Of a stretch of 19,018 nt of DNA, positions 1-6,795 are shown piece by piece. The DNA lies in assembly GCA_025924495.1 (NCBI GenBank), contig JAICIG010000110.1, forward strand, positions 1 to 19,018, written 5' to 3'. Positions within the stretch are counted from its first letter, which is position 1. Each line of letters starts with the position of its first letter. Source of the stretch: Pirellulales bacterium. GTDB taxonomy: Bacteria > Planctomycetota > Planctomycetia > Pirellulales > JAICIG01. The notes under the pieces are model-generated. The model was not told the origin of the DNA, made no database searches, and was given only the letters and a program-made list of their open reading frames with translations. Made by a program: the position numbers and the translations under genes.

Positions 1-716
1 AGCAGTTTTTCGTAGGCCTGGTCGCTTGTGTCGGAAAGAAACTCAGCGATCTCCTGAATTGATGGCGGCAAGCCGGTCAAATCGAACGACGCGCGGCGAA
101 TGAACGTCAGTCGATCGGCGTCTGGCGCAAAACGCAGCTTCTTTTCGCGCAGCCTGGCCAACACGAAGACGTCGATCGGCGAACGCACGAGATCGGCGTC
201 CGGTTGACTGGCGAGCATCGATTCATGACTGATAACGCCCGAGAGTTGCGGCGGCTCGCCGCGGCGGATCGGCTGGAAGGTCCAGAACGCTCGTTCTTCG
301 GGAGTGATATCGATGCCCGGCGGCAGTTGCTCCGGTTCGTCGCGCAGAGTCGCGGCGCCCGAGACAATCCAGCGTTCGATGAGGGCAATTTGTTCGGGTG
401 GAACTTTCTTTTCGCCAGGGGGCATCTCGCCGGCTTTCATGCGCGCCAGCAGCAGACTGCCGGCGGCGTCGCCCGGAACGATCGCCGGCCCGCTCTCACC
501 GCCGCGGATGGTGAATCGCCTTAGCCGAAGATCGAGATTGGCTTCGACCTTGTCGCCGCCACCGTGGCAATCGAAGCAGTAGGCCTTGAAGATCGGGCGG
601 ATGTGCTGTTCGTAGCTCGGCGTTTCTGCAGCGGCCGAAGCAGTCAGCGGCAGCGCGATTTGCACCGCTAGGCAAGAGCCGACAAGGGCTAGGAGCGGTA
701 GCGGCCGTGGGTTCAT
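1..716 (-). CDS. PSCyt1/DUF1549 planctomycete secreted cytochrome-like protein (3' part outside window)
   Basis: The first 238 residues are visible and the gene runs off the left edge. An N-terminal hydrophobic stretch (about residues 6-29, ending ASAAA) reads as a signal peptide. A class-I cytochrome-c-like domain (PSCyt1) follows, with a heme-binding CFDCH motif at residues 47-51 and GEMPP at 96-100, whose Met is the likely axial ligand. A linker containing FWTFQPI leads to the start of a DUF1549 (PSCyt2) domain at about residue 178, with RSPIDVFVLARL and RRASFDLTGLPP. Full-length relatives usually continue into DUF1553 and reach 700-1,100 residues. They are often encoded next to a DUF1501 gene, which here would lie to the left. 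The reaction is unknown for the family, and an envelope redox role is inferred from the heme motif. Two ATGs are in frame (716 and 722), neither with a good ribosome binding site; I used 716. Confidence 0.9.
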   Translation of the reverse strand, partial: MNPRPLPLLALVGSCLAVQIALPLTASAAAETPSYEQHIRPIFKAYCFDCHGGGDKVEANLDLRLRRFTIRGGESGPAIVPGDAAGSLLLARMKAGEMPPGEKKVPPEQIALIERWIVSGAATLRDEPEQLPPGIDITPEERAFWTFQPIRRGEPPQLSGVISHESMLASQPDADLVRSPIDVFVLARLREKKLRFAPDADRLTFIRRASFDLTGLPPSIQEIAEFLSDTSDQAYEKL

Positions 717-1339
717 AGGCATCGGCAGGGGCGGCGGGGTGGCGGGTAGGTCATTTCGGCCGGACGGTTTGGCGGGAAATTGCAGACGTCCAGACGGCAG
801 GCACGTGAACTCTACTCTACCCGTCCCGCCGCGTCGCGGCAACACTTTGATGACGCAAGCGGCATATGTCGCATTGACTTAGGCAAGCTGTCAGGCATCT
901 GTCCGTGCTGGGGCGAGCCAATCGAATTGCGGCCATGAAGCCCGACGCACTGCACCTGCTGGCACTTTCGAAGACCCCTCAGGGGAGGTAAACAGCTCCG
1001 TTGTCATGCCCGGCAGGACAGCCTTTGCAAAACCGCTGACTAAGTTGCGCTATCCAAGAGACTGAACAAACGAGCGACCTCGCTGGACAGTTAGGCATCA
1101 GCTTAGAAGCCAATCCGGCCGCTGTTTTGCGGCGTTCCGGCCTAGCATCAATTTGCTGGCAAGGCTAAACTTCCGCACGGCTTGCGTGGATTTCGGCGGG
1201 GGCGGCTGATCATTGCAACCGAGCGGCAAAAGGCGCAAAAAATGCTTTCCGTCGGGCGTGCGGCTGTGCCTGACCGCCTTGGCAGCTTTCTTACAGTTCC
1301 AATCTGGTTCCCGTTTCTGCGGGACGAAGGAGAGACGAC
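717..1339. other. Intergenic region between divergent genes
   Basis: This 623-bp stretch separates the divergent PSCyt1 gene and the secreted orphan at 1340, so it should hold the promoters of both. I found no open frame with credible coding character. A short CCCC-TCA-GGGG hairpin lies at 975-985. I could not find a convincing -35/-10 pair. A frame starting near 1213 begins like a signal peptide, but it overlaps the gene at 1340 and ends within 220 bp. Confidence 0.5.
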
Positions 1340-3256
1340 GTGCGTTATTCCCCGGTTCGAGCACTGCTGGCGGCAGTCTGGCTTGGCATCGCATTCGGGT
1401 CCGCTCTGCAGGCCGCCCCGCCCAGCGATAGCTTATTGCCGCCGTCGACGAAGGGATATATCTCGATTCCGCGCGTGCAGACGCTTGTCGATAGCTTCCA
1501 GGAAACGCAACTGGGGCGCTTGCTCGAAGATCCGGTGATGAAGCCGTTCGGCGACGATATTCGCCGGCAGATCAAAGAGAAGTGGTCGCAATCGCACTCC
1601 AAACTCGGCATGTCGCTCGAAGACCTCGAAGGCATCGCCACCGGGGAACTGAGTCTGGCCGTAATAGCGGCTGAGTCCGGCAGCAAGGCGTCGCTCGCCG
1701 TGCTGGTCGATGTCTCGGGCCAGGAAGAGAAGGCCCAGGAGACTCTGGATAAGGTCTACTCGGAACTCCAAAAGCAAGGCGCCAAACGGAGCCAAAAAGA
1801 TGTCGCGGGCATAAAGCTGACCATTCTGGAAACTCCGCCCAAGGGAGAGCAGAAAGAGCCGAACCGAGCCGTGTACTTCCTTAAGGATGGCTTGTTCGGC
1901 GCCTCGGATCAGATCTCCGTTGCCAGCGAAATCGCCAAAAAACTGGCGGGCGGCAAAGGAGACTCGCTGGCCAAGGTCAAGGCTTATCAAGCCGTCATCG
2001 AGCGTTGCGAGTCCGACCAGGCTGTCAAAGAAGAGCCCCAGGTGCGTTGGTTTTTGGAGCCGATGGGCTTTGCCGACGCCATGCGGACGTGGCAAGACCA
2101 TCGCCGCAAGGGAGGCGCCGACTATTTGGAAGTCGTCAAGAAACAAGGTTTCGGCGCCATCAAGGGAATCGGCGGCTTCGTCAATTTTTCCGCCGGCTCG
2201 TACGGCGTGCTGCATCGCACCGCCGCCTATGCGCCTCCGCCGTATGAATTGGCCATGCGGATGATGGTCTTCCCCAACGGCGGCGACTTCATGCCGCAAG
2301 ATTGGGTAACGAGCGACCTGGCCACCTATGCGTCCGTCCGTTGCGACCTGCTGAATGCGTTCGACCGCTTCGACACGCTGTTCGATGAGATCTACGGCGA
2401 AAAGGGCGTCTGGGTCGACACGCTCGACAGCGTCAAGACCGACCCGAACGGCCCCAAGATCGATATCCGCGAGGATCTCGTCAAGCATCTTGGCCAACGA
2501 GCGACGATCGTCACTGATTACACGCTGCCGATCACCCCGACGAGCCAGCGAAAATTAGTGGCCATCGAAGCCAAGAATGAGAAGGCCTTGGCCGATGCCG
2601 TCCAGAAGTCGATGCAGGGCGACCCGCGCGTCAAAGAGCGCCAGGTCGGTGAACATACCATCTGGGAGTTGCTGGCCGAAGACGAACCGCAGCTCGAACT
2701 CGACATCGAAGGGCCAGGCGCCAACGAAAGGAAGCCGGCGGCCGAGGCTGGAGTTGGCGCCGGCGGTACGCCCAATTCGGCCGTCACGGTAGCTAAGGGG
2801 CATCTGTTCGTCTCATCGCACATCAGCCTGCTCGAGAAAATCCTCGAGCAAAAAGAAGATCAACCGCGGATGGACGCCTTGGGCGACTACCGTCTGGTAG
2901 TCGCAGAGTTTGAGAAGCTGGGCGCCAACGAGATCTGTGCTCAAGGTTTCGCCAAGACGGATGAACAGCACATGGCCACGTACGAACTGTTCCGCGCGGG
3001 CCAACTGCCCGAGGCCGACACGTTCTTCGCCAAATTCCTCAACCTGCTCTTGGGCGAGGAAAAAGAGGGCGTGACGCGCAAGCCGCGACTCGATGGCAGC
3101 AAGTTGCCGCCCTTTGAGAAAGTGCGGCACTACCTGGGCGCGGCAGGCAGCTTTGTTACGAGCGAGCCGAACGGCTGGTATATTGTCGGCTTCACGCTGA
3201 ACAAGCAAACGCCGCTGGCCAACGGACTGTCGCCCACGGAGACGACCAAGAAATAG
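1340..3256 (+). CDS. Secreted protein of unknown function (638 aa)
   Basis: I do not recognise a characterised family. It starts with GTG, preceded by AAGGAG at 1327-1332 with a 7-nt spacer, which fixes the start well. Residues 1-25 (basic start, hydrophobic core, LQA/APP) form a signal peptide probably cut by signal peptidase I, so the product should be exported. The rest is soluble, with no further membrane segment. Two regions have the feel of related alpha/beta units: about 95-165 (GELSLAVIAAESGSKASLAV, then helix-rich sequence) and about 395-450 (LVAIEAKNEKALADAVQKSM). This loosely resembles large planctomycete proteins labelled DUF3352-like, but I would not assign that domain without a profile search. 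A low-complexity Glu/Gly/Ala-rich linker lies near 455-480. An 11-bp hairpin follows the stop, so it may be a single-gene unit separate from the catabolic genes downstream. Confidence 0.88.
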   Translation: MRYSPVRALLAAVWLGIAFGSALQAAPPSDSLLPPSTKGYISIPRVQTLVDSFQETQLGRLLEDPVMKPFGDDIRRQIKEKWSQSHSKLGMSLEDLEGIATGELSLAVIAAESGSKASLAVLVDVSGQEEKAQETLDKVYSELQKQGAKRSQKDVAGIKLTILETPPKGEQKEPNRAVYFLKDGLFGASDQISVASEIAKKLAGGKGDSLAKVKAYQAVIERCESDQAVKEEPQVRWFLEPMGFADAMRTWQDHRRKGGADYLEVVKKQGFGAIKGIGGFVNFSAGSYGVLHRTAAYAPPPYELAMRMMVFPNGGDFMPQDWVTSDLATYASVRCDLLNAFDRFDTLFDEIYGEKGVWVDTLDSVKTDPNGPKIDIREDLVKHLGQRATIVTDYTLPITPTSQRKLVAIEAKNEKALADAVQKSMQGDPRVKERQVGEHTIWELLAEDEPQLELDIEGPGANERKPAAEAGVGAGGTPNSAVTVAKGHLFVSSHISLLEKILEQKEDQPRMDALGDYRLVVAEFEKLGANEICAQGFAKTDEQHMATYELFRAGQLPEADTFFAKFLNLLLGEEKEGVTRKPRLDGSKLPPFEKVRHYLGAAGSFVTSEPNGWYIVGFTLNKQTPLANGLSPTETTKK

Positions 3257-3277
3257 GCCGTCGGCAGAAACAAGCCG

Positions 3278-3302
3278 GCGCGAACCGCGTTGCGGTTTGC
3301 GC
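3278..3302 (+). terminator. Strong hairpin after the secreted-protein gene (possible terminator or attenuator)
   Basis: Positions 3278-3288 (GCGCGAACCGC) pair with 3292-3302 (GCGGTTTGCGC), giving an 11-bp stem with one G-U wobble and a GTT loop. It sits 22 nt after the stop of the secreted-protein gene and 20 nt before the GTG of the AtuA gene. No T-run follows, so it is not a canonical intrinsic terminator. It could also protect the RNA end or limit readthrough. Confidence 0.4.
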
Positions 3303-3321
3303 TTCCCAGGGAGCTTCCCCC

Positions 3322-4695
3322 GTGATCGTCCGCATCGCCAACGGCGCCGGCTTTCTCGGAGACAATCTCGACGCGCCGCGGCGGCTCGTCGAGTCGGCGG
3401 CAGTCGATTACCTGACGCTCGAGTATCTGGCCGAATTGACGCTGTCGATTTTGGCGCGCGTCCGTGAGAAGAACCCGGCCGCCGGCTACGCAGAAGATTT
3501 TCTGGCCGTGCTCGGCAGCCTGCTGCCTGCCTTGAGAGCGCAGCCCTCGCTGAAGTTGGTGACGAATGCAGGCGGGATGAATCCGATCGCTTGCACTCGA
3601 GCGGCCGCCCAAATTCTGGTCGCAGCGGGCTTGGACCAGGTCGCCATCGGCGTAGTAACGGGGGACGACCTGCTGGCGGAGATTTCGCGGCTAGAGGCGG
3701 CGGGTTGCGAATTTCGGAATCTGGATACCGGCGCGCCGCTATCGGCACTTGGTCGAGCGGTCGTCAGCGCGAATGCCTATCTGGGCGCCCGAGAGATCTG
3801 TGCGGCGCTTGAACAACAGGCGAGGATTGTGATCACCGGCCGCGTCGCCGACGCCTCGCTCACGGTCGGACCTGCGGTGCGCGAGTTTGGTTGGCGCTGG
3901 GACGACTGGAATCGTCTGGCTGGGGCTAGCGTCGCCGGCCACATCATCGAATGCGGCGCCCAAGCGACAGGCGGCTTCTATCCGCATTGGCGCGAGATTG
4001 AACTTGCCAACGTTGGTTACCCGATCGCGGAGCTGGACGCCGATGGCAATTCCGTGATCACCAAGCCCGCTGGATCAGGCGGAATCGTCAATCGCGAGAC
4101 GATTGCCGAGCAGTTGATCTACGAGATCGGCGATCCGGGGCATTACCTGACGCCCGACGTCGATGTGGATTTCACGGCCGTAGAGATCGAGCCGTTAGGC
4201 GGCAATCGAGTACGAGTGCATGGCGCCGCCGGTCGGCCGGCAACCGACACCTACAAGGTCTCGCTCGCCTACCGCGACGGTTATGCCGCCACCGGCCAGA
4301 TGCTAGTCTACGACCGCCAGCCTGTAGAAAAGGCGCGAGCGTGTGCGGAAATCATTCTGGCGCGGTTGAAAGCGGCTGGGTTCGAATACGAGCGAACGAA
4401 CATCGAATGCCTGGGCGCCAGCGAAGGAGTGCCGGGCCTGGCCTCGGCGCCGCAAGGATTGCGCGAAGTGATGTTGAGACTGAGCGTACACGATCCACGG
4501 CGCGAGGCGGTGGAACGCTTCGCCAAGGAGTTTGCGCCGCTCGCCACCGGCGGCCCGGCGGGATTGGCTGGCTACGCCAGCGGCCGTCCCCAAGTGCGTC
4601 CCGTGTTCGCCTATTGGCCGACGCTGGTTCCCAAGTCGCTCGTCTCGCCGCAGGTGCGAGTGCAAACTGCGTCGCAATGGCAAGCGGAAGGTTAA
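3322..4695 (+). CDS. AtuA family protein (DUF1446), acyclic terpene utilization
   Basis: This 457-residue protein has the hallmarks of the AtuA/DUF1446 core: IANGAGFLGD at residues 5-14, YLTLEYLAELTLSIL at 30-44, TNAGGMNP at 81-88, the glycine-rich ITGRVADASLTVGP at 171-184 and ECGAQATGG at 210-218. AtuA is needed for growth on citronellol and geraniol in Pseudomonas, but its exact reaction is not settled. Homologues also occur in other branched acyl-CoA clusters. It starts with GTG; an AGGGAG at 3307-3312 lies 9 nt upstream. In many bacteria the core is fused to a C-terminal ferredoxin-fold domain. Here it stops at ASQWQAEG, and that domain is the next gene, 19 nt downstream. The product should be cytoplasmic. 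Family assignment is firm; the substrate (terpenoid or other branched acyl-CoA) is inferred. Confidence 0.92.
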   Translation: MIVRIANGAGFLGDNLDAPRRLVESAAVDYLTLEYLAELTLSILARVREKNPAAGYAEDFLAVLGSLLPALRAQPSLKLVTNAGGMNPIACTRAAAQILVAAGLDQVAIGVVTGDDLLAEISRLEAAGCEFRNLDTGAPLSALGRAVVSANAYLGAREICAALEQQARIVITGRVADASLTVGPAVREFGWRWDDWNRLAGASVAGHIIECGAQATGGFYPHWREIELANVGYPIAELDADGNSVITKPAGSGGIVNRETIAEQLIYEIGDPGHYLTPDVDVDFTAVEIEPLGGNRVRVHGAAGRPATDTYKVSLAYRDGYAATGQMLVYDRQPVEKARACAEIILARLKAAGFEYERTNIECLGASEGVPGLASAPQGLREVMLRLSVHDPRREAVERFAKEFAPLATGGPAGLAGYASGRPQVRPVFAYWPTLVPKSLVSPQVRVQTASQWQAEG

Positions 4696-4714
4696 CCTTT
4701 ATCCAGGTTTGACG

Positions 4715-5080
4715 ATGGCCGCAGAGAGCACTATTCCGCTGTCGCAGATCGCCCATGGCCGCAGCGGCGACAAGGGGAATCATGCCAATATCGGCGTCAT
4801 CGCCTACACGCCGGCGGGCTATGAATACCTGCGTAAGACACTGACCGCGGAGCGCGTGGCCGAGTATTTTGCCGGCCTGGGATTGAGCCGCGTGGAACGA
4901 TTCGAGTTGCCCCGCTTGTGGGCGCTGAATTTTTTGCTGTACGATGCTTTGGCCGGCGGGGCCAGTCGCTCGCTGAGGATCGATACGCAAGGCAAGTTGC
5001 TGAGCACCGCCATCGCCGACCTCCAGCTGCCTGCGCCGGGCGACCTGGCGGCCATGGAGCGGCCGCAACCGACAGCATGA
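4715..5080 (+). CDS. AtuA-related small protein (ferredoxin-fold AtuA partner domain)
   Basis: This 121-residue protein matches the C-terminal ferredoxin-like domain of long AtuA proteins. Its most telling motif is HGRSGDKGNHANIGV near residues 14-28, followed by the YLRKTLTAERVAEYF helix and the FELPRLWALNFLLYDAL segment. I start it at the ATG at 4715, because upstream codons in this frame overlap the end of the AtuA gene and do not resemble the family. No iron-sulfur cysteines are visible, so 'ferredoxin-fold' describes shape only. The 19-nt spacing implies co-translation with AtuA, presumably as the second half of one functional unit. The last residues (MERPQPTA) look like an unstructured tail. 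Confidence 0.88.
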   Translation: MAAESTIPLSQIAHGRSGDKGNHANIGVIAYTPAGYEYLRKTLTAERVAEYFAGLGLSRVERFELPRLWALNFLLYDALAGGASRSLRIDTQGKLLSTAIADLQLPAPGDLAAMERPQPTA

Positions 5081-5122
5081 CTCGCCGGCATTTTTCTTCC
5101 TTTCCCAGCAGCGCCATTTGCC

Positions 5123-5908
5123 ATGTCGACCCCTTTAGTCCGCATCAATATCCACGAACACTCCGGCACGATCATCCTTAATCGGCCCGCGAAGCGCAAC
5201 GCCCTCTCACGGGCTTTGCTGGCTGAGTTAAGCCAGGCTCTGTCCGACCTGCATCTCGAACGACGCGTTCGCGCCGTCATTCTGACGGGCGCTGGCCCAG
5301 CCTTTTGTGCAGGGATGGACTTGCAAGAAATGCGCGAGACCAGCCAGCAAGAACGGCCGCACGTGCAATGGCACGAAGACGCCGTGCAGTATCGCGATCT
5401 GCTGGAACTCATGTGGCGATTTCCTAAGCCGATCATCGCTGCGGTGAACGGTCCGGCCATGGCAGGCGGCGCCGGCTTGCTGCTGGCCTGCGACTTAGTT
5501 GTTGCCGCGGACACCGCCAGCTTCGGGTTGCCGGAGCCGCTGCGCGGCATCGTGGCCGGCATGGTCTCGCCGCTGCTACAGTTTCGCATCGGCGGCGGTC
5601 AGGCCGCGCGGCTGCTGCTCTCGGCAATGACCATCAACTCGGCCGAAGCGCATCGTATCGGGCTGTTTCATGAGGTCGTGCATGCCGATCATCTCTGGCC
5701 GCGGGCCGTCGAACTGGCGGCTCAGTGCGCTCGCTGCGCGCCTGAAGCATTGCAGCTCACCAAACGGATGATGAATGAAACCATCGGCGAGCACCTTCCC
5801 ACCCTGCTTTCCGCCGGCGCCGCCGTCAGCGCTACCGCGCGCACCACCGAAGCCGCCGCCGAAGGCCTCGCGGCGTTCTTGGAAAAGCGAGAACCGGAGT
5901 GGAAGTGA
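5123..5908 (+). CDS. Enoyl-CoA hydratase/isomerase family protein (AtuE/LiuC-like crotonase)
   Basis: This is a 261-residue crotonase-fold protein of normal length. The first oxyanion-hole segment is AFCAGMDLQEM at residues 60-70 and the second is NGPAMAGGAGLLLACD at 109-124. In two-glutamate hydratases the first catalytic Glu (Glu144 of the rat enzyme) falls where this protein has Gly118. The second is kept as Glu138 in FGLPE. The same pattern, with a following VSPLL segment in place of the PGAGGTQRL loop, recalls LiuC/AtuE-type hydratases of leucine and acyclic-terpene breakdown. It would hydrate an unsaturated branched acyl-CoA in the cytoplasm. It starts 42 nt after the AtuA-related gene on the same strand, so it is probably in one operon with the AtuA pair. 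No acyl-CoA carboxylase or dehydrogenase genes are in view; they may lie elsewhere in the genome. The exact substrate is inferred. Confidence 0.9.
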   Translation: MSTPLVRINIHEHSGTIILNRPAKRNALSRALLAELSQALSDLHLERRVRAVILTGAGPAFCAGMDLQEMRETSQQERPHVQWHEDAVQYRDLLELMWRFPKPIIAAVNGPAMAGGAGLLLACDLVVAADTASFGLPEPLRGIVAGMVSPLLQFRIGGGQAARLLLSAMTINSAEAHRIGLFHEVVHADHLWPRAVELAAQCARCAPEALQLTKRMMNETIGEHLPTLLSAGAAVSATARTTEAAAEGLAAFLEKREPEWK

Positions 5909-5915
5909 GGGGAGA

Positions 5916-5994
5916 GTAGACAGTAGGCGGTAGACAGCAGGTGGTAGATGGTAGATGGGAACAGGGAGAGGCGTCAGGAATCAGGCGTCAGGAA
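5916..5994. repeat. Short tandem/direct repeats between convergent genes
   Basis: After the crotonase stop there is a 14-nt unit in two imperfect copies (GTAGACAG at 5916 and 5930), then a 7-nt unit GTAGATG in two copies (5944 and 5951). AGGCGTCAGGAA then occurs twice, at 5969-5980 and 5983-5994. The block sits between the 3' ends of two convergent genes. No terminator hairpin is obvious. Confidence 0.8.
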
Positions 5995-6049
5995 AAGCTG
6001 TTACGCGATAGAAGACGCTAGCGAAAGCAACCAACTTCCGCCCGCATTC

Positions 6050-6793
6050 TCATCCATCCGCTCTCATCTGTCCCGAGAGTCGGCCGTCGTGAAGAGCGCT
6101 GGCGACGAGGGCGGCATCGCAACCGATAGCCGCCAGAGCGTCCAAGTCCTGCTGGTTTCGTACGCCGCCTCCGGAGATGATTTCGATCTGCGGGTCGAGC
6201 CGCCGCACGAAACGAATGAGATTCTCACCGCCAATGCCTTGAAATGTGCCGACGCGGGCGAGATCAAGCACGATGAACCGCCTGACGCCGCGTCGCCATG
6301 CTTCTCGAACAATCGCCTCGGCGCCAAAGCTCCGCCAGTCCGAACTGCCGGCCAGAGGCGCGCCGTCCTTCAGGTCAACGCTGAAGATCAAACGGTCGGG
6401 GCCTACGATCTCCAGCCATTCGCTGAGCGACTCTGGACCGGGCGAAGTTTCCAGCCCCGCAATTACGCCGGCCAGCGGTTCGTCTCGCACGCGAAACTGA
6501 GCGAGTGCACGGGCCCGCTCGAGCGTTGCCAGACCAGCGTCGATGTGTAGCGCCAGCCCGCAATCGGCTAACTGTCGGTAAATCTCCCATGCCGGCTCGG
6601 CTCCGGCAATCGCATCGAGATCGGCGACGTATGCTTCGCTCAATTGCAAACGTTCCCGAAGCGCTCGACCGATCGATTCAGGGCGTGCGTCCGCCGCCAG
6701 ACAACTCTCCACCGGCCGGTACTCATGCCGTCGGCCGGCGACGCCGCGCACCACGAGGCCTCCCATCAAGTCGATTACGGGCAGAATCCGCAC
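6050..6793 (-). CDS. HisA/HisF-related TIM-barrel protein (HisA-like, probably not histidine biosynthesis)
   Basis: This 247-residue protein has the HisA-type half-barrel pattern: ILPVIDL with Asp8 (the HisA catalytic Asp position), FSVDLKDG at 137-144 with Asp140/Asp143 near the second catalytic position, and ISGGGVRNQQDL at 206-217 as the second phosphate loop. The first phosphate loop, GGGIR in true HisA, is degenerate here (HIDAGLAT, 83-90), and the second-half DGT loop reads ARVGTFQG. It therefore resembles the 'proFAR-isomerase-related' group (COG1411, from memory) better than HisA. Members of that group occur in organisms with methanopterin-linked C1 metabolism, which some planctomycetes have; this link is recollection and inference. 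The GTG start is 2 nt after the toroid gene's stop, so translational coupling is likely. An upstream extension of this frame lies inside the toroid gene and is not coding. Confidence 0.85.
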   Translation of the reverse strand: MRILPVIDLMGGLVVRGVAGRRHEYRPVESCLAADARPESIGRALRERLQLSEAYVADLDAIAGAEPAWEIYRQLADCGLALHIDAGLATLERARALAQFRVRDEPLAGVIAGLETSPGPESLSEWLEIVGPDRLIFSVDLKDGAPLAGSSDWRSFGAEAIVREAWRRGVRRFIVLDLARVGTFQGIGGENLIRFVRRLDPQIEIISGGGVRNQQDLDALAAIGCDAALVASALHDGRLSGQMRADG

Positions 6794-6795
6794 GG

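Noticed and set aside
1213..1431. Short frame beginning like a signal peptide, just before the secreted orphan
   Set aside because: It runs into the orphan gene in another frame, and the orphan has its own good ribosome binding site and signal peptide.
6050..6793. Call as hisA (true histidine biosynthesis)
   Set aside because: The first phosphate-binding loop is lost and no other his genes are nearby.
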